DNA from: an uncultured Oscillospiraceae bacterium
Lineage (GTDB): Bacteria; Bacillota; Clostridia; Oscillospirales; Oscillospiraceae
Length of the DNA: 64,000 nucleotides
Assembly (NCBI GenBank): GCA_947627285.1
Contig: CANQVL010000001.1
Span: 62,001 to 126,000, forward strand
Direction: 5' to 3'
Shown here: piece by piece, positions 26,193 to 35,200 of the stretch
Position numbering within the stretch: the first letter of the stretch is position 1
Layout of the letters: every line of letters begins with the position of its first letter
Translations under genes and position numbers: made by a program
The notes under the pieces: model-generated
The model's input: only the letters and a program-made list of their open reading frames with translations
What the model was told of the DNA's origin: nothing
Databases searched by the model: none

Positions 26193-27560
26193 TCACTCCT
26201 CCGGAAGATCTGTCAAAACCGCAAAGCTCTTTGCCGGCATATGGATTTTCCCGCGGCGGTCCCGGACTGTCACGGTCCGCCAGGGTGTCAGCGCTCCCAC
26301 GCTCTCCTCCGGCAGTGTGGACGCGCTATATAGGAACTGCCGCAGACTGCCGCTCTCCTCAAGACAGGTCATGTCCGCCAGAATATCCTCCGCTCCGTCG
26401 TTGACCAGCAGGTAGGTGGTCCCACGGTCACAGCGCAGCGCCGTCGCCGCCACGTAAGGGGCGTCCGCGCCGCCCTTGAACATGGCAGAGCCGGTCCTTG
26501 TATACCGCGTCACCGGCGCTATCGCGTAATAGATCGGGCGGAAGGTCCAATTCTGGTCCTTGAACCGCCAGAGGCCCCGGTACATCTTATTGTTATCGCT
26601 GTAATATTCGTCAAACAGGCACCAGTGCATCATTCCGACGCACCCCTCGCCCAGCAGTACCGTCAAAAGCTTCCCGCACAGCAGGCCCCGCTCGAAGCTG
26701 TTGTTCCCCGGCAGGTCCACATAATCGCCGCCGTCGTCCCAATAGGTGCCGAACTCGTTGATCTCAAAATCCTTTTTGGTGTTCGAGCGTATGGGCTTCA
26801 TCAGCTTTTCGCAGAACGGGACGATCTCCTCCAGGGTACTTTCCTTGTGAAAATAGTAGAAATGGGAGTTGAAGATGTCGGAGATCGCCTCAAATTCCGG
26901 GTCCCCGGTGCAGTCTTGTATCCACTGTGCCACGCCGCCGTCATCGCCTGTGCACAGCATTACGTCGTCCCGAAGCCCCGCCTGCCGCAGGTGCCGCTCT
27001 ACGTTCATGACCATCTCCTTGTAGGCCGGGAAGCTGACCTCCTGGACGCTCTTTACATAATAGGCGGGATTCGGTTCGTTATAAGGGGTGATTTCCCGTA
27101 TACAGGTATATCCCTTGACCCGGATCAGCCAGTGGAGAAGGGCGCAGAAGTTCTCGCTCCAGGCGTCCAGGTCGTTGGGCGGCGACACCCAGTGGACACA
27201 GCCGGGGATCGCCAGCCACGAGTTTTTGGAGGCATGAGCGCCCCACAGCGTCAGATTTACCCGGACGCCAAACTCCTCCGCTATATCCAGGATCCGGCAT
27301 ACGGAGCGCACCTCCGGATTATCCCAGGAAAAGACGCCCTTCTCCGGCTCATACCACTCGGGCATGATCATCATGCGTATCTTCTGCAAACGCATATATC
27401 CGACGCGCTGTCTCAACAGCTCCCAGTCCCCATCGTCCACTCCGTGGCGGGTGTTGATTTGGCGGAACAGATGGGGATCTATCTCCGCGCCGACCCCCTC
27501 CAGGAAATATCCGTTCGGTTCCCCAAATGTGACGGTCACCGTTTTTGTCTCAGAACACAT
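26193..27560 (-). CDS. Clan GH-A glycoside hydrolase, cytosolic paralogue
   Basis: TIM-barrel retaining glycosidase of 455 residues without signal peptide. The acid/base Glu is in ITPYNEPNPAYY and the nucleophile Glu in FEINEFGTYW, the standard clan GH-A pair. I could not fix the family number; GH5, GH30 and GH39 relatives are candidates. The ATG at 27560 (MCSETKTVTVTFGEP) follows GAGGAAGACGAT. It is strikingly similar to the neighbouring lipoprotein (27614-29131), sharing blocks such as LTLWGAHAS, GCVHWVSPPNDLD, WSENFCALL and MHWCLFDEYY. One copy is secreted and one is not, suggesting the same linkage is cut outside and inside the cell. Confidence 0.8.
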   Translation of the reverse strand: MCSETKTVTVTFGEPNGYFLEGVGAEIDPHLFRQINTRHGVDDGDWELLRQRVGYMRLQKIRMMIMPEWYEPEKGVFSWDNPEVRSVCRILDIAEEFGVRVNLTLWGAHASKNSWLAIPGCVHWVSPPNDLDAWSENFCALLHWLIRVKGYTCIREITPYNEPNPAYYVKSVQEVSFPAYKEMVMNVERHLRQAGLRDDVMLCTGDDGGVAQWIQDCTGDPEFEAISDIFNSHFYYFHKESTLEEIVPFCEKLMKPIRSNTKKDFEINEFGTYWDDGGDYVDLPGNNSFERGLLCGKLLTVLLGEGCVGMMHWCLFDEYYSDNNKMYRGLWRFKDQNWTFRPIYYAIAPVTRYTRTGSAMFKGGADAPYVAATALRCDRGTTYLLVNDGAEDILADMTCLEESGSLRQFLYSASTLPEESVGALTPWRTVTVRDRRGKIHMPAKSFAVLTDLPEE

Positions 27561-27613
27561 ATCGTCTTCCTCATTTCCAGGTTTTTCGCAAAATTTAGAA
27601 CGCAAAAGCTCCG

Positions 27614-29131
27614 TCAGTTTTCGCTGAGCACCGCGAAGGTGTTGGCGGGGATCTCATAGTACAGCACGTTGCCGGTCATATCGACCGTGCCGGAGGAGGG
27701 GAGCGCAAGGGACCCGTCCGTGGGAACGCTGTCCTCGGTGTAGAGGTAGCAGTTCAGCGTCTCCGAGCCGATGTTTCCGTTGACAATGGCAACCTTCTTC
27801 GGCAGTGCGCTCTCGTTCACCAGAAGGTAGGTCCACCCGGACTCACTCCGCAGGGCCGTACCGGCAAGCTCCACATCTCTCGTCTGCCCCTGATACACGT
27901 CGGAACCGACCTGAGTGTGCTGAGTGACGGCTGCCAGGGCGTAGTACGCCGGATAGATCTCCCAGTCACGGTTTATAAATCCCCAAAGCCCTCTGTACAT
28001 CGGCGAGCCCTCGCCGTAATACTCATCAAAGAGGCACCAGTGAGACATACCGGACACCCCCAGACCCAGGTAGACCGTCACGATCTTGCCCACGGTCAGT
28101 CCTCGGTCAAAATAGGTCAGCCGCTCGTCCCAGGTGGCGTCGTCGAACGGATATTTCGCTCCGAACTCGGCGGCATAAATGGGCTTATCCGCGTTTGCTT
28201 CGCTGTTCCGCACCGATTTGATATACATCTCCGCCGTGTCCCTGATCTCCTGTATTGTCTGATACACGGTGAAATAGTTGTGTATCGAGAACCCGTCCGA
28301 CGCCTGGGTGATCCCGGGATCCTCCACGTTCTCCATCAACCACTGGGGTATACCGCCGTCGTCGCCGACCAGCAGATCCACATAGTCCCGAACGCCCTCG
28401 GTCCGCATCCGCGCCTCAAGATTGACCACCATCTCGGAGTATGCCTCAATGGTCGCCTCGGAGAGGTCCTTGACATAGTAGGCCGGATAGGGCTCATTAT
28501 AGGGGATAATGCTCTTGACGCAGGTATAGCCCTTCACCTCCACCAGATACTTGAGCAGTGCGCAGAAATTCTCGCTCCACTCGTCGAGATCGTTGGGAGG
28601 AGATACCCAGTGGACACAGCCGGGCACCGCCAGCCAGGAGTTATGGGAAGCGTGGGCTCCCCACAGGGTCAGGATGATGCTGATGCCGTTTGCTTCCGCC
28701 AGATCCAGGACCCGATACAGGGCATTCATATCCTTGTTATCCCAGGAGAAGGCGTCCATATCCGTATCAAAGGGGTCGTCGTTCTCGTTTTTGGGCTCGA
28801 ACCACTCCGGCATGACCATGACGCGGGCTCTTTGCAGCTTCATTGCTGTGACACGCTCCACTACCCTGTCCCAGTCCGCCTCCGTAACGCCATATATAGT
28901 GTTTATCGACCGCATCAAATGGGGGTCAAACTCCGCGCCTATACCGTCATAGACGACGCCGTTGGCCTCGGAAAATTCCAAACGGGTGTATCCGCTCTCC
29001 GTTTTGATCTTCGTCACATCCTTGGGACCCTTGCCGCCGGCGGCGCCGCAGCTTACCAGGGACATCAGCGCGGCAGCCGCCAGCAGGATACAGACGGACC
29101 GTTTCCAAATTCCTTGTCTTTTTTGAATCAT
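27614..29131 (-). CDS. Clan GH-A glycoside hydrolase, surface lipoprotein paralogue
   Basis: Secreted lipoprotein of 505 residues; the lipobox LVSC gives Cys28 after a hydrophobic signal. The catalytic barrel has the acid/base Glu in IIPYNEPYPAYY and the nucleophile Glu in IYAAEFGAKY. The C-terminus is a small beta domain (AIVNGNIGSETLNCYLY...ANTFAVLSEN). It is the extracellular twin of the downstream gene. As a membrane-tethered enzyme it would cut polysaccharide next to the ABC importer. A 165-base gap with a hairpin separates it from the giant repeat protein gene, and 53 bases separate it from the paralogue's start codon. Confidence 0.83.
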   Translation of the reverse strand: MIQKRQGIWKRSVCILLAAAALMSLVSCGAAGGKGPKDVTKIKTESGYTRLEFSEANGVVYDGIGAEFDPHLMRSINTIYGVTEADWDRVVERVTAMKLQRARVMVMPEWFEPKNENDDPFDTDMDAFSWDNKDMNALYRVLDLAEANGISIILTLWGAHASHNSWLAVPGCVHWVSPPNDLDEWSENFCALLKYLVEVKGYTCVKSIIPYNEPYPAYYVKDLSEATIEAYSEMVVNLEARMRTEGVRDYVDLLVGDDGGIPQWLMENVEDPGITQASDGFSIHNYFTVYQTIQEIRDTAEMYIKSVRNSEANADKPIYAAEFGAKYPFDDATWDERLTYFDRGLTVGKIVTVYLGLGVSGMSHWCLFDEYYGEGSPMYRGLWGFINRDWEIYPAYYALAAVTQHTQVGSDVYQGQTRDVELAGTALRSESGWTYLLVNESALPKKVAIVNGNIGSETLNCYLYTEDSVPTDGSLALPSSGTVDMTGNVLYYEIPANTFAVLSEN

Positions 29132-29233
29132 AGGTCTCCCCTCTTATTCTTTCTGAACAATGCGCGAAAATGGGCAGCTCCGCCATCGGGAGCGGCGTTT
29201 TTTCGCCTCTTTGCCGGAAAAATTTCCGTCAAA

Positions 29234-29275
29234 AGGGCGTTACTGAGCCGTTCCATAGTGGTACAGTAACGCCCT
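29234..29275 (-). terminator. Partial terminator or attenuator inside the glycan operon
   Basis: A perfect 12-bp stem, AGGGCGTTACTG/CAGTAACGCCCT, with an 18-base loop. On the minus strand it runs into CCCTTTTGACGG, a short T-tract. It lies after the giant repeat gene and could lower expression of the downstream enzymes. Confidence 0.55.
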
Positions 29276-29296
29276 CTTATACGGATTATCAGGTTT

Positions 29297-32200
29297 TTAC
29301 TTCTGTACTCTGCCGCGCTTCTTTTTCATCACGATCGCCACAGCTGCGGCAATACCGATAACAGCCACAACCGCGGCGGCAACGACAGGCAGCACCACCC
29401 CGGATCTGCCGCTGTCCGGCGTCTCGTCAGGCGTTAACGTCGGCGTCTCGTCAGGCTTCACTGTCGGCTTCTGTTCGCCGTCTCCGGGGTCTTCTGTTCC
29501 GGTTTGCGGCGGCGTTGTCTCATCCTGCGGGTCATTGGAAGGCTGAGAGAGCTGATAACCCTCGATTCGGAAGTCTGTGACAGCTATGGAGTCGTTTTCA
29601 CTGTAGCATCCGAGGGTCACGTAGCCGCTTCTGGAGGCGTACTTTTCCGGTACGTTGCAGATCAGCTTGCTGGCGCCATCCACCCATACCTGGACTGTCA
29701 CCGACTTGCCGTCCAATCCGTTGACGGCGCGCAGTGAGATGGTATGCTCCTTTCCGTCGTACAGGTTCAGGCCCTCCACATTCTCAGACAGCCGGTTCGG
29801 GCCGCCCTCCGCGCCTCGGTTGTTGACAGAGATCACGGTCCCGCAGTTCTTGATCACCAGCGTCAGTGCGTCGTTCTCCGCGCTGAAATAGGGAGATTTC
29901 TCATAATCTGCCGCGTCCTCCGCGGTCAGGATACCCCGGAACTGGATCACCATCCAGTCGCTGTCCTTCGTTAACGCCCCCTTGATCCCGACGGTGACGG
30001 TCTGATCTGTGACCGGCGTACCGATGAAGGTGGCAAAGCTTCTGTTCAGCAGCAGTGTTCCGTCGCTCTGCAGGCCGTCGCCGCCGGCGATGATCCAGTT
30101 ATCCGGTTCCGCCGCCAACAGGCTCGATCCCTGGACCTGCGGGGCGTTCTCAGAGGGGTTCCCCGCGGCTTCTCCCGAAGCGGAGCCCTGAGAATTGCCG
30201 GAGGCGCCGCCTGAAGTGTTGCCTTGGGTATTCCCCGAGGTGTTGCCCGAGGGGGTCCCCGTCTCCTGAACGCCCTCGATCCAGAAGCCCGTGACGCACA
30301 CGGTGTCGTTCTTGCTATAACAGCCGAGGGTCACGTAACCGCTTCTGCCGGCATACTTTTCTGGTACGTTGCAGGTGAGCACACCGGCGCCGTCCACAAA
30401 TATCCGAATCGCAACGGACTTTCCGTCCGTGCTGTCGGCGGCAGAGATCTCGATCGTATGCTCTTTCCCGTCGAACAGATTAAGCCCTTCTACGTTTTCC
30501 GACAGGCGGTCCGGGTTGCCCTCTCCGTTGCGGTTGTTGACGGAGATCACGGTGCCGCTCTGCTTGATCACCAGAGCCAGGGCGTCGTTTTCCGCGCTGA
30601 AATAGGGAGCCTTCTCATATTCAGCCGCGTCCGCCGCTGTCAGGGTGCCCCGGAACTGGATCGCCATCCAGTCCGTGCTGTCCGCGACCGTCCCTCTGAA
30701 CTTGACGCCGATCTTCTGTTCCTTTACCTCCGCCCCGACGAAGGTGGCATAGGTCTGGCCCAGCACCAGCGTGCCGTCGCTCTTCAGGCCGTTATCGCCT
30801 GCAACCACCCAGCTGCCGGAGTCCGACGTCAGGTTATGCTGTTTGTCCTGCTCCTGAGAGAAATCACTGACCTTCACGCCATCTATCCTGAAGCTCTTAA
30901 CGGTCAGCTCGGTACTGTAGAGGGACACGATGCTGACATAGCTGGCTTTTGTAAAGCCGTCGATCTCAAGGCTGTCAATTACCTTTACGCCGTCATAATG
31001 TACGGTCACGGTGATTTTACCGTTGCCCGCGTCCGCCGCAGCTATCTGGACGGTGTGCGTTTCCCCGTTGTACCACGGGCTGTCAACGGATTTTGTCCCG
31101 CTCATCTTCTTCCCGTTGCCGCTGATCGAGATACCGTCGCTTCCACTGCGCAGGAGCAGCGACAGGACATCGTCGCGCCCCTCGTAGAATATGTCCTTGG
31201 TCCCCGCCTTCTCCGTCGTAAGCTCTCCGCCGAACTGGATCGCCGCGGAACCGGCGTTGCCCGGACGGGTCGCGGAGAACTCCATTGTGATCGTCTGCCC
31301 GATCTCTACCGGTCTGCCAAGGAAGGTGGCTCCGGCGTCCACAAGTGTAAGGCCGCCGTTCGCCAGCTCGTGCTTGGCGCTTGCCTCAAGACCCTCTCTT
31401 ACGCCGTAGGTCCAGCACTCCTTCGGGGCTTCCAGCAGGTTATTATCGTCGGTCGGCTGGTCGCCGTCAGTCTTCGGCGGCTCAGGAGCGCCCCGGAAAT
31501 CCGCGGTCTTCCAGTCTCCAATCTGGACCCCCTTGACGGTCAGCTCAGCGCCGGCATATCCCACCAGGCTGACATAGCTGGGATCGGTAAAGCCGGTGAT
31601 CCTGCAATTGTTGATCTTTTGCACTCCGTCATAGTACACCGTCACCGTGATCCCGCCGCTGCCGGTATCCTTGACGACGATGTCCACGATGTGATCCTTG
31701 CCGTCGTCCCAGCCGCCTACGTCCACACTGCCGCTCCAGTTCTTCTGACCGCCGTTGTTGCCGTGGCTGTCGTTGATGGAGATCTTTCCGTCTCCTCGCA
31801 GGAGCAGGACCAGGCCGTTATGCCCTTCGTGGTAGAAAATATCCTTTGTTGCCGCCTGCTCCGCCGTCAGGTCACCGCGGAACTGGATCGCCGCCCAGCC
31901 GACCTCGCTTGCCCGTTTTGCGGAGAACTTCACCGTGATCTTCTGCTCGCTCTCCGCTTTTTGTCCCAGGAAGGCGGCTCCGGCATTGTCGAGCACAAAG
32001 CTTCCGTCCTCCTGCCTGTAGGCTTCAGGCGCATTCGCGCTGTAGCGGCCATAGGCCCACCAGCCGCTCTCGACTGTCAGCAGATCTTCCGTCGGCTCTT
32101 CCCCGTATTTGTCTTTGGGCTTACTGTTGGTTCCGCCGCCGCTGACGGTACTGCCGCTGTTACCGGTACTGCCGCCGGGATTTACAGGCGTCTGAATATC

Positions 32201-35200
32201 CGGGAACTTCTCGGCTTTTACTCCCTCGATCCGGATGTCGGTGACCGTAAGCGTATCGGTGCTCTTGAAGCAGGTCAAGGTCACAAAGCCCGTCCTGTCC
32301 GCGTACTTTGCCGGCGCGTCGCAGGAGATCTTTTTTACTCCGTCCACGAGGACCACGATATTCACCGTACCGTCCGCGTTATCCACCGTGCGTATCACGC
32401 TATTAGGCTCAACGCTATTTGTGGCGGTGATCTGGATTGTATGCTCTTCTCCGTCGCACAGGTTCAGACCGGATACGGTCTCCGTTCCCGGCAGGACTCC
32501 AGGGTTACCGGTCCCGTTATTTTGGTTGATTGAAATTGCGGTGCCTTTATTCTTGATCACCAGCGCAAGAGCGTCATTCTCCTCGCTGTAATAGTGGACT
32601 TTATCAGCATTTTTCGCGTCTTCCTTCGTAAGCTTGCCCCGGAACTGGATCTCGGCAACGTCCTCATCCAGCTCCGCCTTGAATTTGACGGTGATAGTCT
32701 GACCGTCCTCTACCTGCTGACCGGTAAACGTGGCATAGTTGTTGCTCAGCTTCAGCTCTTCCCCACGTTGAACGCTTCCGCCGGTCACGGTCCAGTAATC
32801 GGTATCCACATCAAGAAGGTTGTCCCCCTCCTGCTTCTCCAGCCGGAAGTCCGTCACCGTCAGGGCGCCCTCCTTTATGTAAGAGGAGACAGTCACATAC
32901 CCGCCTCTGCCGACGTACTTCTCCGGCGCGTCGCAGGTCAGCTTGCTTTCGCCGTCCACCCAGACCTGGACCGCCGCCGTCTTTCCGTCCTCACTGTCAG
33001 AGACAAGGATCTCGACAGTATGCTCATTTCCGTCGCACAGGTTCAGGCCGGATACGGTCTCCGTTCCCGGCAGAATTCCAGGTTCACCGGTCCCGTTATT
33101 TTGATTGACGGAAATTGCGTCGCCGCCGTTTTTGATAACCAGCGCAAGAGCGTCGTTCTCCGCGCTGTAATAGAGGGCTTTCCCAATATTTGCGGCGTCC
33201 TCCGCCGTCAGATTGCCCCGGAACTGGATAGCCGTCCAATCCTCGCTGCCAGTAAACGTTCCGTTGAATTTGACGGCGATCTTCTGATTCTTCAGCGTCT
33301 GTCCGGTATAGGTAGCATAGGTCTGCGTATTGCCCAGCAGAAGGCTTCCGTCATACTGCTGACCGTTGTCACCCGCCACGACCCAGCCGCCGGTCTCCGC
33401 CAGCAGGTTGCCCTCCTCGAACTGCGGGACCTGGAATGGCTCAAATTCTTCAGCCTTGTGTCCGTCTATCCGAACGTCCTTGATCGTCACGGTGCCGGTC
33501 GTATTTTGGGCGGACACGGTCACATAGCCGCTCCTGCCGGCATACTTCTCCGGCGCGTTATATTTCAGCACACTTTCACCGTCCACCCAGACTTCGATCG
33601 CCACAGTATTGGTGTCCGCGTTGTCGGTGGCCTGAATCACGACGGTGTGTTCATTCCCGTCGAACAGGTTCAGGTTTTCTGCGTCGTTCGACAGTTTGTT
33701 CGGTTTGCCATCCGCATTATTACGGTTGTTGACCGAAATCTTCGTGCCGCCGTTTTTAATCACCAGAGCAAGACCATCATTCTCCGCGCTAAAGTATTGG
33801 GCTTTCACGGCGTCATCCGCGTCCCAGGACTTCAGATTTCCGCGGAACTGGATCGCCATCCAGTCGCCACTCGCCACTTGTCCATCGGTCTTCAGCGTAA
33901 CCGCGATCTTCTGATCCTCGACCAATGTACCGACGAAGGTTGCGCCGGTGCCGCCTGCCGGCATCTCCAGCGTCTTGCTTTCCTGGTCATCCTGCCAGTT
34001 GGCGCCTGCCAAAATCCAGTTGCTGGGCTCCGCGTTCAGCAGGCTATCCCCCTCGATCTCAACATAGGGATCGTCCGGGATATCCGGGTCGGGATCGACC
34101 GGGCCAGGACCGGGCTGATCCGGCTCCTGTGCCGCGATTTCCTCGATGCGAAAATCCGTGATTGTCACGCTGTCGTTGCCATTGAAGCAGGCGAGCGTCA
34201 CATAGTTTGTCCTGCCGATGTAGTCCTCCGGCGCGGTGTAAGAAAGCGTGGGCTCTGTATCCTCCGGGCTTTCGCTCGCCGGGTCCACCCAAACCTTGAT
34301 CGACACACCGGAGCTGTCCGTTATGTCCGCGACAGTCATCACCACCGTGTGCTCTTTATTGTCCGCCAAGTTAAGCTCTTGCGTGTTGCTGCCTGACAGA
34401 TCGCCCGTCGCGCCTTTGATTGAAATATGCTTGCCGCCCTCATTTATCACCAGCGCCAGGGCGTCGTTTACCTCGCTGCTGTAGATGGCGCTCTGCGTAT
34501 CAGCTGTATTCCATTCTGCCAGCTTCCCTCTGAACTGGATTCCCGCCCAGTCGGTTAAACCGTTTGCGGTGAATTTGAGGGTGATCTTCTGATTGACGGT
34601 ATTTGCCGCGCCGGTATAGGTGGCATAGGTGTTTCCCAACAGCAATCTTCCGTCATACTGCCGACCGCTGTCACCGACAACGACCCAGCTGTCGAAGTCT
34701 CCCAGCAGGTTGCCCTCCGCGAACTGCGGACCCACGAACGGCCCAAAATCATCAGCTTTGCGTCCGTCTATCCGGACGTCCTTGATTGTCATAGTGCCGG
34801 TCGTGTTTTGAGCGGATACGGTCACATAGCCGCTTCTGCCGGCGTACTTCTCCGGCGCGTTGCAGGTCAGCACGCTTTTACCGTCCACCCAGACTTCGAT
34901 CGCCACAGTATTGGTGTCCGCGTTGTCGGTGGCAAGTATCTCGACGGTGTGTTCATTCCCGTCGAACAGGGTCAGGTCATTTACGCTGCCCGACAGTGTA
35001 CCAGGAGAATTTTTACCATCATTTTTATTGATAGAAATTGCTGTGCCGCCTTTTTTGATCACCAGCGCGAGACTATCATTCTCCGCGCTATAGTAGCGGG
35101 CTTTCTCGGCGTCGTCCGCGTCCCAGGACTTCAGATTTCCGCGGAACTGGATCGCCATCCAGTCGTTTTGCGCCAATTCTCCATTGGCTTTCAGCGTAAC

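Noticed and set aside
29172..29201. GCTCC...GGAGC hairpin followed by TTTTTT on the plus strand
   Set aside because: No plus-strand gene ends there; probably incidental.
29297..29600. PPQTG as a sortase signal in the giant protein
   Set aside because: It lies about 40 residues before the membrane helix, whereas a sorting motif directly precedes it.
30224..32533. Long plus-strand frame in the giant protein region
   Set aside because: Repetitive shadow of the 2683-residue protein; no start signal.
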